Source of the DNA: Pseudomonadota bacterium
GTDB taxonomy: Bacteria; Pseudomonadota; Gammaproteobacteria; Pseudomonadales; Azotimanducaceae
Length of the DNA: 64,000 nt
Direction: 5' to 3'
NCBI GenBank assembly: GCA_027624035.1
Contig: JAQBUI010000011.1
Span: 1 to 64,000 of the forward strand
Position numbers and translations under genes: made by a program
In this document: positions 1-9,109 of the stretch, one piece after another
How positions within the stretch are numbered: position 1 is the first letter of the stretch
How the letters are laid out: each line of letters starts with the position of its first letter
Notes under the pieces: generated by a model
The model's database searches: none
What the model saw: only the letters and a program-made list of their open reading frames with translations
What the model was told of the DNA's origin: nothing

Positions 1-52
1 TCAACGATACGCCGCGCCACCCGCTTCTCTGGGAAGCGAAACTGACGAAAAA

Positions 53-1975
53 CTACTTGTTATCGTCGTCTTTGACCTCTTCAAATTCCGCATCCACCGC
101 ATCGGAATCCGCGCTGGACGATGCATCGCCCGCACCGGCACCATCGGCAGCCTGCGCCTGGTCGGCGTACATCTTCTGGGCCAGAGTGGAAGAGACTTCC
201 GTCAGCTTCTGGGTCTTGGCCTCAATCTCGGCCTTGTCACCCTTCTTCATGGCCGCCTCGAGGTCACTGATCGCTTCCTCAATGGTCGCCTTTTCTTCAT
301 CAGATACCTTGTCGCCGGCTTCCTCTATCGTCTTGCGGGTTGCGTGAATCATGCTGTCGGCGGTGTTGCGAGCCGTAATGAGTTCTTCGAACTTACGATC
401 CTCCTCAGCATGGGACTCGGCATCCGCCACCATCTTGTCGATCTCCGCTTCCGTCAGCCCGCTGGAAGCCTTGATCACAATCGACTGCTCTTTGCCAGTG
501 GCCTTGTCCTTGGCCGACACATTCAGAATGCCATTGGCATCAAGATCGAAGCTGACTTCAATCTGAGGCGTACCTCTCGGCGAGGGCGGAATGTCCGAGA
601 GGTCGAATCGACCGAGGGATTTGTTCTGGCCAGCCTGTTTGCGCTCACCCTGCAGGACGTGAATCGTCACCGCGGGCTGATTGTCTTCAGCGGTCGAGAA
701 CACCTGGGCCTTCTTCGTCGGGATCGTGGTGTTCTTTTCGATCAGCGTACTCATGACCCCGCCCATGGTCTCAATACCCAGTGAGAGCGGTGTCACGTCC
801 AGCAACAGGACATCCTTGACATCCCCGGACAGTACTGCGGCCTGAATGGCTGCACCGAGTGCAACGGCCTCATCAGGGTTCACATCCTTGCGGGGATCCT
901 TGCCAAAAAACTCTCGCACCTTTCGCTGCACCATTGGCATTCGGGTCTGACCGCCCACCAGAATGATGTCGTTGACGTCAGATACGCCAACATCCGCGTC
1001 CTTGAGGGCGGTGCGAACAGGCTCCAGGGTGCGGTCCACCAGATCCTCCACCAGCGATTCCAGCTTTGCCTGGGTCACCTTGATGACCAGGTGCTTCGGG
1101 CCGGACTTGTCAGCCGTGATGTACGGCAGGTTGACCTCGGTCTGGGTACTGCTGGAGAGCTCAATTTTGGCTTTCTCGGCCGCTTCCTTGAGCCTCTGGA
1201 GCGCGAGCGGATCGCTGTGCAGGTCCATCCCGTGTTCCTTCTTGAACTGGTCGGCAAGGTAGTCAATCAGGCGAAGGTCAAAGTCCTCTCCACCCAGGAA
1301 GGTGTCACCGTTGGTGGACAGTACTTCGAATTGTTTTTCACCGTCGACGTCCGCGATCTCAATGATGGAGATATCAAACGTTCCACCACCCAGATCAAAC
1401 ACGGCGATCGTTGAGTCACCGGAAGAACGATCCATCCCGTAGGCGAGTGCCGCCGCCGTCGGCTCGTTGATGATCCGCTTGACCTCCAGGCCCGCGATTC
1501 GGCCCGCGTCCTTGGTCGCCTGCCGCTGGGAATCGTTGAAATAGGCGGGAACCGTGATCACGGCTTCAGTCACTTCCTCGCCAAGATAGTCCTCGGCGGT
1601 CTTTTTCATCTTCTTGAGCACCTGTGCGGAGACCTGCGGAGGCGCCATCTTCTTGCCTTTTACTTCGACCCAGGCATCGCCGTTGTCCGCCTTGGCAATC
1701 TTGTAAGGCACCATCTTGATATCTCGCTGCACGACTTCGTCGTCAAACTGACGCCCGATCAATCGCTTGACTGCAAACAGCGTGTTCTGAGGGTTGGTGA
1801 CTGCCTGCCGCTTGGCAGACTGGCCAACCAGGATCTCATCATCATCGGCATAGCCGACAACCGACGGCGTGGTCCGATCGCCTTCTGAATTCTCGATGAT
1901 CCTTGGACTCTTACCCTCCAACACTGCAACACACGAGTTGGTGGTTCCCAGATCAATACCAATTATCTTGCCCAT
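53..1975 (-). CDS. dnaK: Molecular chaperone DnaK (Hsp70)
   Basis: ATP-dependent Hsp70 chaperone that binds exposed hydrophobic peptides with DnaJ and GrpE in the cytoplasm. The 640-residue length is normal for the family. The phosphate-1 motif [13 protein letters not shown] lies near residues 5-18, the phosphate-2 motif [11 protein letters not shown] near 195, and the interdomain linker [13 protein letters not shown] near 385-400. The C-terminal tail is acidic and ends EEVKDDDNK, close to the classical EEVK terminus. It lies 80 bases downstream of grpE on the same strand and has its own sigma-32-like promoter. Bases 1-52 beyond its stop hold no gene; dnaJ would be expected just outside the window. 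Confidence 0.98.
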   Translation of the reverse strand: MGKIIGIDLGTTNSCVAVLEGKSPRIIENSEGDRTTPSVVGYADDDEILVGQSAKRQAVTNPQNTLFAVKRLIGRQFDDEVVQRDIKMVPYKIAKADNGDAWVEVKGKKMAPPQVSAQVLKKMKKTAEDYLGEEVTEAVITVPAYFNDSQRQATKDAGRIAGLEVKRIINEPTAAALAYGMDRSSGDSTIAVFDLGGGTFDISIIEIADVDGEKQFEVLSTNGDTFLGGEDFDLRLIDYLADQFKKEHGMDLHSDPLALQRLKEAAEKAKIELSSSTQTEVNLPYITADKSGPKHLVIKVTQAKLESLVEDLVDRTLEPVRTALKDADVGVSDVNDIILVGGQTRMPMVQRKVREFFGKDPRKDVNPDEAVALGAAIQAAVLSGDVKDVLLLDVTPLSLGIETMGGVMSTLIEKNTTIPTKKAQVFSTAEDNQPAVTIHVLQGERKQAGQNKSLGRFDLSDIPPSPRGTPQIEVSFDLDANGILNVSAKDKATGKEQSIVIKASSGLTEAEIDKMVADAESHAEEDRKFEELITARNTADSMIHATRKTIEEAGDKVSDEEKATIEEAISDLEAAMKKGDKAEIEAKTQKLTEVSSTLAQKMYADQAQAADGAGAGDASSSADSDAVDAEFEEVKDDDNK

Positions 1976-2030
1976 CTAACGTTCTCCGTTCATTTCTGTG
2001 GTTTTCATCAAACCAATCTATGCATGACCT

Positions 2031-2060
2031 CTATATTGGCGCGAGCTCGCCAATTTCAAG
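2031..2060 (-). promoter_or_regulatory. Sigma-32 (RpoH) type promoter of dnaK, overlapping the grpE stop
   Basis: On the minus strand CTTGAAA (2060-2054) is followed by a -10-like CCAATATA (2039-2032), giving the architecture of heat-shock promoters (CTTGAAA, 11-16 bases, CCCCATnT). The -35 box shares bases with the TGA stop of grpE at 2056-2058. The spacer contains a small inverted repeat, TTGGCG and CGCCAA. The -10 match is imperfect, but its position in front of dnaK supports the call. Confidence 0.6.
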
Positions 2061-2649
2061 AGTGCGATTCGGCTGCTGGTGCTTTTGAGACCATGACCAT
2101 CGCCGGACGAACCACCCGACCATTGAGCTTGTAGCCCTTTTGGATAACGGCACACACCGAATTGGGTTCCATATCCGGATTCTCAACAGTCGAGATCGCC
2201 TGATGCTCGTTAGGGTCAAAAGGCGCACCTTCCGGGTCGACGACCTCGACGTTCTCCTTGGCTAGCAATTCCTGCAGCAGCTTGAAAGTCAGGCGTACAC
2301 CTTCGATGACCGGGTCATCCTCGGTCTGGCTGGCTTCAAGTGCTTTTTCGAGACTGTCGACCACCGGCAGCAGGCCCACCAGCGTTCGCTCCACCGCAAA
2401 CTTGTGCGCATTCTCAACGTCCCGCTCCGCCCGGCGACGCACATTCTGCATCTCTGCCTCCGCTCGAAGCGCCAGATCCTTGTACTTTTCGAGCTCAGCC
2501 ATCGCGTTTTCCAGCGCCTCATCCACGGTCGGCTCACTGCCGGCATCACTCTCGGGTCCTTCTGACTGGCCTGTATCAGATGCCGCTGCTTCTGCCAGCG
2601 ACGGGTCCTCGGTTTCAGACTGTTCTCTAGTTGTATCCTGTTCGGACAT
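2056..2649 (-). CDS. grpE: Nucleotide exchange factor GrpE
   Basis: Homodimeric exchange factor that releases ADP from DnaK. The protein is 197 residues. It has an acidic, Ser/Asp/Glu-rich disordered N-terminus (about 1-45), a long helical coiled-coil segment (about 50-110, including EAEMQNVRRRAERDVENA) and a C-terminal beta domain with the typical NPDMEPNSVCAVIQKGYKL region. It is transcribed ahead of dnaK from a sigma-32-like promoter at 2686-2715. Confidence 0.96.
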   Translation of the reverse strand: MSEQDTTREQSETEDPSLAEAAASDTGQSEGPESDAGSEPTVDEALENAMAELEKYKDLALRAEAEMQNVRRRAERDVENAHKFAVERTLVGLLPVVDSLEKALEASQTEDDPVIEGVRLTFKLLQELLAKENVEVVDPEGAPFDPNEHQAISTVENPDMEPNSVCAVIQKGYKLNGRVVRPAMVMVSKAPAAESHS

Positions 2650-2685
2650 TCCAGCTTCTCCACTGCCTCACAATACCGTTCGGGC

Positions 2686-2715
2686 TATATGGGGATGATT
2701 GGAGAGTCCTTCAAG
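2686..2715 (-). promoter_or_regulatory. Sigma-32 (RpoH) type heat-shock promoter of grpE
   Basis: On the minus strand the -35 box CTTGAAG (2715-2709) is separated by 14 bases from CCCCATATA (2694-2686). This is a near-perfect match to the RpoH consensus in element sequence and spacing. It lies about 37 bases upstream of the grpE start, as expected for a heat-shock operon promoter. No CIRCE repeat is visible here, although hrcA is the neighbouring gene. Confidence 0.75.
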
Positions 2716-2825
2716 GGATGAAACACGAACCAGGCAGAGAAAACCTGACCTGAATGGGTCAAATACGACTTCTTGTCAGATTACCCATGGGATGCACAAT
2801 GGGTAGTGAACGAGCGGTGAATACC

Positions 2826-3872
2826 TCAGCGCCGGGAGGAAGAGTCCATTGCGGCGCTCAAAACCCTGGCCGTCGCGTCCACAATCGGAATCACACGATC
2901 ATAGGCCATCCGCGTCGGTCCGATCACGCCGAGAACGCCTATTTGTTCGCCATCAACCTGGTATGGGGCGGTGACCAGACTACATTCATCCAGCAGCTGG
3001 TAGCCGGATTCAGTGCCGATAAACAGCTGAACGCCCTCGGTGCAGATGCAGCGATCCAGCAGATGCAGAATGTCGCTCTTGAGTGAGAAAGCGCGGAACA
3101 GCTCCCGAATGTCCTCGAGGGCCTGATCCTGTGCCACTCCGATGAGGTTTTCCTGGCCCTTGACCACGAAATCGCTCTCATCCTCCTGACTGAATGCCTT
3201 CTCGGCCACCTCCAGCGCCGTTTCCATCAGCGAGTTCATGCTCTGCTGATCGTCACGCATGGAATTCACCAGACGGCCCCGGATTCGACTCAGAGACAGC
3301 CCGATGAACTGCTTGTTGATGAAGTTTGCCGCCTCCCGAAGGGCGATCTCATCGTAGGGGTCTTTGGTATAGATCACCCGGTTCTGGACCTCGTGATCAT
3401 CCAGCACCAGGATCGCGAGCACTCGATTGTCATTCAACTTGAGAAATTCAACGTGTCGCAACTGGGTCTGATCACGACGTGGCAGCGTGACCAGGCCGGC
3501 CATGTGGGTGATCTCTGACAGCATGCCGGAAGCCGATTCCACCAGTTCCTGGGCCGACATATCGGGATCAAGATGGCGGGACAGATTCTCCAGATCCAGG
3601 CGGGCAAGGGGTTCTACCGTAATCAGACTGTCTACGAAGAAGCGATAACCGAGCGCGGTGGGAACCCTGCCTGCAGAAGTGTGGGGCGAGGCAACAAAGC
3701 CACGCTCCTCCAGATCTGCCATGATGTTGCGAACCGTCGCAGGACTGACAGGCATGGCTGACCGGTCAGACAGTGTCTTGGAACCGACCGGCTGACCATC
3801 TCTGATATAGGTCTCGACCAGCGCCTTGAGAAAGTACTGTGCTTTTTCGCCTAATCCGAGTGAAGATTCCAT
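2826..3872 (-). CDS. hrcA: Heat-inducible transcription repressor HrcA
   Basis: Repressor of class I heat-shock genes that normally binds CIRCE inverted repeats. The frame opens further upstream, but the family N-terminus fits the ATG at 3872 (MESSLGLGEKAQYFLKALVE), giving 348 residues. The N-terminal winged helix includes PVGSKTLSD and SPATVRNIMADLEERGF; the GAF-like and dimerisation parts follow, ending near VIPIVDATARVLSAAMD. It lies upstream of grpE on the same strand with a 176-base gap holding the grpE promoter, and is divergent from recN. Confidence 0.95.
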   Translation of the reverse strand: MESSLGLGEKAQYFLKALVETYIRDGQPVGSKTLSDRSAMPVSPATVRNIMADLEERGFVASPHTSAGRVPTALGYRFFVDSLITVEPLARLDLENLSRHLDPDMSAQELVESASGMLSEITHMAGLVTLPRRDQTQLRHVEFLKLNDNRVLAILVLDDHEVQNRVIYTKDPYDEIALREAANFINKQFIGLSLSRIRGRLVNSMRDDQQSMNSLMETALEVAEKAFSQEDESDFVVKGQENLIGVAQDQALEDIRELFRAFSLKSDILHLLDRCICTEGVQLFIGTESGYQLLDECSLVTAPYQVDGEQIGVLGVIGPTRMAYDRVIPIVDATARVLSAAMDSSSRR

Positions 3873-3909
3873 ACCCGTACACGATACACCAGTTATCAGT
3901 GACCCCATG

Positions 3910-3938
3910 AACATAACTGCATTTTCGCAGCTATTCAA
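3910..3938 (-). promoter_or_regulatory. Possible sigma-70 promoter of hrcA
   Basis: On the minus strand TTGAAT (3938-3933) and TATGTT (3915-3910) are separated by exactly 17 bases, each matching four of six consensus positions. They lie about 40 bases upstream of the hrcA start inside the hrcA/recN divergent gap. This is a pattern match only. Confidence 0.35.
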
Positions 3939-4162
3939 CGATGCAACGAAACGATGTACGAAACGATTGATTGATACCACTGGAAACATTGGATCTGACG
4001 TCCCAACCGTCCGCCTGACAGGATCATCGCCCGCACTGTGCGAATACGTCGCTCGCCCGCTCTACGCCGCGTCAACAACGCACGGGCACGAGGGCAATGC
4101 AACGATTGCAGGACATGCCGTGAATTCAGTTTAATGGACCTGCTCCTTTTGCGGCGAAACCT

Positions 4163-5845
4163 ATGCTCCGTCATCTGACCATACTCAATGTCACGCTGGT
4201 CCGCGATCTCGACCTCGAGTTCGAGCCCGGGATGACCGTGGTGACGGGCGAAACCGGTGCCGGCAAGTCAATCATGCTGGATGCCCTGTCGCTGGCACTC
4301 GGAAGCAGGGCAGACAGCAACATGCTGGCCGTCGATGCAGATCGGGCGGAAATCAACGCAACCTTTGAGTTGGGACATAACCAGCAGGCCCGCCAATGGT
4401 TGCGGGCCCGTGAGCTCGGTGAAGAGGAGGACTGTATCCTGCGCCGGGTCATCAATCGGGACGGCCGCTCCAGGGCGTTCATCAATGGTGTACCCAGCAC
4501 GCTTGCCGATGTCAGCGAACTGGGCAGCCTGCTGGCCGATATCCACTCCCAGCACGAGCATCAATCCCTGCTCAAACCCGACACCCACCGACGGCTGCTG
4601 GATGAGTTCGGCTCACTGACGGGGCTTGCCGACGAAGTGGCCAGCCTATACGGCCGCCATCGTGAAGCGGCGACGGATCTGGCAAGGTTGACAGGCAATG
4701 CCCAGGAGGGAACCGCAAGGCTGCAATTACTGAGCTATCAGGCAGACGAACTCGAGGCGCTGGCCGTCACCGCGCAGGAAACCAGTGACCTTGAAGCAGA
4801 GCAGAAGCGGCTGACCAATGCAGAAGACATCACCACCAGCCTGCTTGCTGTCATTGATAGCTGTAGTGAGAATGAAGAGGTCAACGTCAGTGATCTGCTG
4901 CGTCAGTCGGTGGATCGTCTTGCCGCGATCGGAGACGATGCACTGGGACCGGTAATAGAACTCCTCGCGTCCAGCCGAATTCAGGTCGATGAGGCCATCG
5001 ACGACCTGCAGCGTCTCTCGTCACACTATGAGGCTGACCCGGCGCGGCTCCGGGAGGTGGAATCAAGGCTGGACTCGATCTATGACATCGCTCGCAAGCA
5101 TCGGGTCAGGCCAGAGGAACTTCCATCTCAACTGAACCGAATCAGCGAGGAAATTGAAGCGCTCGCTGGCATTGAGGATCGGGTCGAGCTACTGACTGCC
5201 GAACTCACCCGGCACGAGCAGGACTACCAGAAAGCAGCTGCCCGATTGAGCAGTGCACGACGGGATAGCGGGACCAGACTCGCCGCCGCTGTCACGGCAA
5301 GGCTCGGTGCTCTGGGCATGTCCGAGGCACGCCTGACCGTAGAAATGTCCCCGAGGGACGGGGCTGCACCCCACCCCCATGGCGGTGAGAGTGTGGAGTT
5401 TCGGGTCACGACAAACCCCAGGCAGCCAGCGCGAGCGCTCGCCAGGGTCGCTTCAGGGGGCGAGTTGTCCCGGCTTAGCCTGGCGATTCAGGTGGTCGCG
5501 GCCGATACCTCAGAGGTTCCGACGCTGGTCTTTGATGAAGTGGATGTGGGCATCGGCGGCGGCATCGCCGAGGTGGTCGGCGCCCAGCTTCGCGAACTCG
5601 GCCGCAAAGCCCAGATCATCTGCGTGACTCACCTGCCACAGGTGGCGGCCCAGGGGCATCATCACCTGCATGTCAGCAAGTCTACCTCGGCAGACGAGGC
5701 CAACACGCAAGTCAGGCGCCTGACCGATGACGACTCACGGATCGAAGAAATCTCCAGGATGCTGGGTGGACTGCGCCCGACAAAGCAATCTGTCGCGCAC
5801 GCCAGACAGATGTTTGTGACCGGGCAGGATCCGAAACCAGCCTGA
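4163..5845 (+). CDS. recN: DNA repair protein RecN
   Basis: SMC-like ATPase acting in double-strand break repair. The protein is 560 residues. Walker A GETGAGKS is at residues 29-36; a long coiled-coil middle spans about 150-370; the ABC signature ASGGELSRLSLA is near 430; Walker B TLVFDEVDVGIGG is near 454. It is divergent from hrcA across a 290-base gap in which I see no convincing LexA box (no CTGT-N8-ACAG). It is followed by fur on the opposite strand, a common gammaproteobacterial order. Confidence 0.97.
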   Translation: MLRHLTILNVTLVRDLDLEFEPGMTVVTGETGAGKSIMLDALSLALGSRADSNMLAVDADRAEINATFELGHNQQARQWLRARELGEEEDCILRRVINRDGRSRAFINGVPSTLADVSELGSLLADIHSQHEHQSLLKPDTHRRLLDEFGSLTGLADEVASLYGRHREAATDLARLTGNAQEGTARLQLLSYQADELEALAVTAQETSDLEAEQKRLTNAEDITTSLLAVIDSCSENEEVNVSDLLRQSVDRLAAIGDDALGPVIELLASSRIQVDEAIDDLQRLSSHYEADPARLREVESRLDSIYDIARKHRVRPEELPSQLNRISEEIEALAGIEDRVELLTAELTRHEQDYQKAAARLSSARRDSGTRLAAAVTARLGALGMSEARLTVEMSPRDGAAPHPHGGESVEFRVTTNPRQPARALARVASGGELSRLSLAIQVVAADTSEVPTLVFDEVDVGIGGGIAEVVGAQLRELGRKAQIICVTHLPQVAAQGHHHLHVSKSTSADEANTQVRRLTDDDSRIEEISRMLGGLRPTKQSVAHARQMFVTGQDPKPA

Positions 5846-5898
5846 AGGCACGGACCGGTACTCCTTCAACAAGCGACAGAGCCAGCCGGAAAAAGCGC

Positions 5899-6315
5899 CT
5901 ATCGCGCCTGACAACGGGCGCACAGGCCGTAAAGATTCAGGTTGTGGTCTGTCAGCTCGAACCCCAGGTTCGCCGCAATCTGGCGCTGTCGTGCCTCAAT
6001 CTGATCATCATGAAACTCCGCCACCTTGCCACAGCGAACACAGACCATATGGTCGTGATGCTTGTCGGTCGCCAGTTCAAACACGGAATGGCCCTCGTCA
6101 AAGTGGTGCCGTATGACAAGGCCAGCTGCCTCAAACTGTGTCAGCACCCGATAGACGGTGGCAAGGCCAATCTCGAACTCATTGGCGATCAGCCGCTTGT
6201 AGACGTCCTCTGCGCTCAGGTGATGTACCGATGAACTTTCGAGGATCTCCAGGATCTTGACCCGCGGAAAGGTCGCCTTGAGGCCATGTTCCTTCAGTTC
6301 TTGGGACTCGGGCAT
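5899..6315 (-). CDS. fur: Ferric uptake regulator Fur
   Basis: Fe(II)-dependent repressor of iron uptake genes. The protein is 138 residues: winged helix (about 1-80, with LATVYRVLTQFEAAGL as recognition region), then a metal-binding dimerisation domain. HHDH (86-89) and two CxxC pairs (C92/C95 and C132/C135) are visible, so the structural zinc site is complete. It is divergent from bamE with a gap of about 95 bases, the arrangement seen for fur-omlA in pseudomonads. Confidence 0.97.
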   Translation of the reverse strand: MPESQELKEHGLKATFPRVKILEILESSSVHHLSAEDVYKRLIANEFEIGLATVYRVLTQFEAAGLVIRHHFDEGHSVFELATDKHHDHMVCVRCGKVAEFHDDQIEARQRQIAANLGFELTDHNLNLYGLCARCQAR

Positions 6316-6411
6316 GTATGCCTACCTAAAAAGCGAGTGAAGATTCACCGCAGGACGGATAGAATCGCGACCACCAAATTGTACAAAAAGACCCACGACC
6401 ATAAACCCTTA

Positions 6412-6762
6412 ATGAAGATTATTTTCACAGTCGTCCTCGCCATCGCGGTCTCGGGATGTTCCACGTTCCGTTTCCCGGGCGTTCACCGCATTTCCATTCA
6501 GCAGGGCAACGTGGTCAGCCAGCAGATGATCGACAAGCTTCGTCCGGGGATGACCCGGGGCCAGGTCCGCTTCATTCTCGGCAATCCCGTCATCGATGAC
6601 CCCCTCGACCGGGACCGGTGGGACTACGTCTTCACCATTCAGGTTGCCGGAGGAAAAATGAGCAAGCGCTCGCTCGCACTGTTCTTTCGGGCCGATCGAT
6701 TGAGTTACTTCGAAGGCAATTACGTTCCGTCGGGCTATATCGACCTCGCCAGATCGAATTAG
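6412..6762 (+). CDS. bamE: Outer membrane assembly lipoprotein BamE (SmpA/OmlA)
   Basis: Small lipoprotein of the BAM complex that inserts beta-barrel proteins into the outer membrane. The open frame extends upstream, but the ATG at 6412 gives a proper signal peptide, MKIIFTVVLAIAVSGC, with lipobox VSGC and Cys16 as the lipidation site. The protein is 116 residues. The SmpA/OmlA fold is recognisable from QQMIDKLRPGMTRGQVRFIL and DRWDYVF. It is divergent from fur and converges on rnfH with a 4-base overlap. Confidence 0.95.
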   Translation: MKIIFTVVLAIAVSGCSTFRFPGVHRISIQQGNVVSQQMIDKLRPGMTRGQVRFILGNPVIDDPLDRDRWDYVFTIQVAGGKMSKRSLALFFRADRLSYFEGNYVPSGYIDLARSN

Positions 6763-7043
6763 CGCTGCCTGCTCGCCCGGCGGCGTCTTGCGTCTCTCGG
6801 GTTATGGACCAGCGGCCGATAGATCTCCACCCGATCACCTTCTTCCAGCAGCCAGTGGTCCGGCCGCTTCTTGCCGTAGACACCTTTGGGCGCCGCCACC
6901 ACGTCTACGCCCACCAGCTGCTCAGCGATGGCCGAGAGCGCTACTGCCTGCGCCAGGGTCGTCCCCCCCGGCACTTCAACAGGCACCACGATCTGTCGGC
7001 AGGCATCCGCGTACGCGACCTCGACTGAAAGCAGGCTATCCAT
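6759..7043 (-). CDS. rnfH: RnfH family ubiquitin-fold protein
   Basis: Small beta-grasp protein of about 94 residues. The start at 7043 (MDSLLSVEVAYA) is chosen because upstream codons run into the repeat pair at 7046-7213 and do not fit the family. Typical features are VEVPGGTTLAQAVALS and GVYGKKRPDHWLLEEGDRVEIYRPL. Its molecular role is poorly known. It normally follows ratA, as here, although here the two are separated by intergenic repeats instead of being tightly coupled. Confidence 0.9.
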   Translation of the reverse strand: MDSLLSVEVAYADACRQIVVPVEVPGGTTLAQAVALSAIAEQLVGVDVVAAPKGVYGKKRPDHWLLEEGDRVEIYRPLVHNPRDARRRRASRQR

Positions 7044-7045
7044 AG

Positions 7046-7213
7046 CAGCCTTGAGCGTGCCGGTGCTGGCATGCCGTCGTCGTGCACGCAAGTTTCCCGG
7101 ACTGCACGCCATAGAAAGTACTTCCATGAATGTCCCCAGCGTACCCGTGCCAGGCACGCCACAGTCGTGCACGAACGTGCGTGCACTGACACCTCACTTC
7201 AATGAACTCCATA
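7046..7213 (+). repeat. Tandem pair of dispersed intergenic repeat, locus 1 (ratA-rnfH)
   Basis: Two adjacent degenerate copies (about 7046-7130 and 7131-7213) of a unit also found at 9599-9750, 18252-18423 and 51053-51188. Copy 1 starts CAGCCTTGAGCGTGCC and ends CTTCCATGAA. Copy 2 carries GTACCCGTGCCAGGCACGCC and ends AATGAACTCCAT, where it overlaps the last codons of ratA. A GCGTGCC/GGCATGC hairpin with a 6-base loop is visible in copy 1. The orientation matches the other loci. Confidence 0.75.
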
Positions 7214-7636
7214 AGAGGCCATCGCCCGGTCGCAAAAGGCATCCACCAGCCGCTCGGCCGCCCCATCAAACAGCTTTTCCAATGCCAGATTCATCAGCCC
7301 GCCCTTGACCTCAAACTGCAGAGACAGGGCGACCTTACACCCCGCATCCCCCAACTGGGTGAACCGCCACGACCCTTCCAGTACCCGGAACGGACCATCG
7401 ATGAGAGACAGACTCATACTGTCCGGTCGACGCAGTTGATTTCGAGTCGTGAACTGCTGGCGGAAGCCCACACCGCCGATTTCAATCCGGGCAATCATCT
7501 CATGGGGTGACTCCGCCAGTACCTCACTGCCGGTACACCAGGGCAGGAACTCCGGGTATCGCGCTACATCGTTGACCAGGTCGAACATTAGCCCTGCCGA
7601 GAAGGGTACCAGAGCTGAACGCTCGACCTGACGCAT
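7199..7636 (-). CDS. ratA: RatA-like START/polyketide-cyclase family protein (CoQ10-binding type)
   Basis: SRPBCC-fold protein of 145 residues from the ATG at 7636 (MRQVERSALVPFSAGLMFDL). The family motif region DVARYPEFLPWC is near residues 25-36. E. coli RatA was described as a ribosome-association inhibitor, and relatives bind ubiquinone; which role applies here is not visible. The stop lies inside the repeat pair at 7046-7213. rnfH follows on the same strand. The start lies 8 bases beyond the stop of the upstream transporter gene, so the two are probably co-transcribed. Confidence 0.92.
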   Translation of the reverse strand: MRQVERSALVPFSAGLMFDLVNDVARYPEFLPWCTGSEVLAESPHEMIARIEIGGVGFRQQFTTRNQLRRPDSMSLSLIDGPFRVLEGSWRFTQLGDAGCKVALSLQFEVKGGLMNLALEKLFDGAAERLVDAFCDRAMASYGVH

Positions 7637-7644
7637 GGCCAGCC

Positions 7645-9006
7645 TTACAGGAACGTCATGATGAACACGATGGCGACCGCCACGGGAGCCACGAAACGGG
7701 TGACTACGCGCCACACGCCGTACAGGCCGCCATCGCGTGCCATCTCTTCATCCCGGATCCTGCCATCGAGAATCCAGGCGGCAAAGACCGCGATGAAGAT
7801 GCCGCCAAGCGGCAGGATGATGTTGTTGGACACGTAGTCCATCGTATCGAAGAACGTCATCTCGCCAATGAAATGAACGTCCGACCAGATATTGGTGGAG
7901 AAGGCGCTGCCCAGACCCACAAGCCAGGCCACACCGCCAATCAGCCACGCCCCCGCGGCGCGACTGGTGTTCAGTTTCTCGACAACCCACGCGACGGCAG
8001 GTTCCACCAGAGAAATGGCGGATGTGATTGCCGCGAAACTGACCAGTATGAAGAAGACGCAGCCAAAGAGCTGTCCACCGGCCATCTGGCCGAATGCGAT
8101 CGGTAAGGTGACGAACATCAACCCCGGCCCGGCGGCGCTGGGCAGGCCGTTGGCGAACACCAGCGGGAAGATCACAAGGCCAGACATCAGCGCGACGGCC
8201 GTATCCATGAGCGCAATCATCGTGGCGGTACCGATCACTGAGGAGTCTTTGGGCATATAGGCACCGTAGGCCATGATGGCGCCCATGCCGAGGCTGAGGG
8301 TGAAGAACGCCTGGCCCATCGCCAGCAGCACACTATTGCCAGTGAGCTTGTCGAAATTGAACGAAAACAGAAACTGGACGCCCTCCATGAAGTGGCCCGA
8401 GGTGAAGGCCGCGTAGACCACCAGCAGGGCGAGCAGCACGAACAGTGCCGGCATCAGGTATTTGACGGCCACCTCCAGCCCCCGGCCCACGCCCCGCGCG
8501 GTAATCATGATCGTCATGATCATGAATACCGTATGCCATGCCGTGACGGACCAGACACTGCCGGTGAACTCGCCGAAGTGTGCGCCGGCAGCCTCGGCAT
8601 CGGCCCCGACAAACGTACCGGCACCCATCTGAAAAACGTAGGACAGTACCCAGCCGGCAATCACCGAGTAGAAGGACAGGATCATGAACCCCGCCAGCGC
8701 GCCCATCCAGCCGATGAGCTGCCAGCCAGGATTGGCACCGGAACTGGCCGCCACCGAGCGCATCGTATTGATCGGACTCTGGCGGCCAATCCTCCCCAGC
8801 AGAATCTCCGACGACATGATCGGAATGCCGATCAGAAAAATACAGGCGAGATAGATCAGAACAAACGCACCACCACCGTTCTCGCCTGCCACATAGGGAA
8901 AGCGCCAGATATTGCCCAGGCCGACGGCAGACCCGGCTGCCGCGAGAATGAACATGAGTCGCGAGGACCACATCCCGTGCATTGATTCAGATGTCGCCAT
9001 GAACAT
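7645..9006 (-). CDS. Sodium-dependent transporter of the NSS (SNF) family
   Basis: Secondary transporter that couples Na+ gradients to uptake of an amino acid or similar solute; the substrate cannot be read from sequence. The protein is 453 residues, or 451 if the second ATG at 9000 is used, with about 11-12 hydrophobic segments. The TM1 hallmark GSAVGLGNIWRFPYV is near residue 26. It shares its strand with ratA and rnfH downstream and is divergent from smpB. Known NSS members of this bacterial branch resemble LeuT and MhsT. Confidence 0.93.
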   Translation of the reverse strand: MFMATSESMHGMWSSRLMFILAAAGSAVGLGNIWRFPYVAGENGGGAFVLIYLACIFLIGIPIMSSEILLGRIGRQSPINTMRSVAASSGANPGWQLIGWMGALAGFMILSFYSVIAGWVLSYVFQMGAGTFVGADAEAAGAHFGEFTGSVWSVTAWHTVFMIMTIMITARGVGRGLEVAVKYLMPALFVLLALLVVYAAFTSGHFMEGVQFLFSFNFDKLTGNSVLLAMGQAFFTLSLGMGAIMAYGAYMPKDSSVIGTATMIALMDTAVALMSGLVIFPLVFANGLPSAAGPGLMFVTLPIAFGQMAGGQLFGCVFFILVSFAAITSAISLVEPAVAWVVEKLNTSRAAGAWLIGGVAWLVGLGSAFSTNIWSDVHFIGEMTFFDTMDYVSNNIILPLGGIFIAVFAAWILDGRIRDEEMARDGGLYGVWRVVTRFVAPVAVAIVFIMTFL

Positions 9007-9060
9007 ACCCTGGGTGAACTGCCCGCATTGTCAGTGATTTGACCCCCACGGACAACCGAA

Positions 9061-9088
9061 CTGTAGATTCTCCCATGCCTGCTATAAT
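9061..9088 (+). promoter_or_regulatory. Sigma-70 promoter of smpB
   Basis: A perfect TATAAT is at 9083-9088, preceded at about 16-17 bases by only a weak -35 (around 9060-9066). Transcription would start near 9095, just ahead of the ribosome binding site AGGAG (9101-9105) and the smpB ATG at 9110. The leader would be very short. Confidence 0.55.
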
Positions 9089-9109
9089 GGCGCCCCCGCG
9101 AGGAGAACC

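Noticed and set aside
57-1414. Several + strand ORFs of 60-146 codons opposite dnaK
   Set aside because: They are antisense shadows of a highly conserved gene and encode no recognisable protein.
3873-4162. LexA box in front of recN
   Set aside because: No CTGT-N8-ACAG or close variant found; one CTG-N8-CAG has the wrong spacing.
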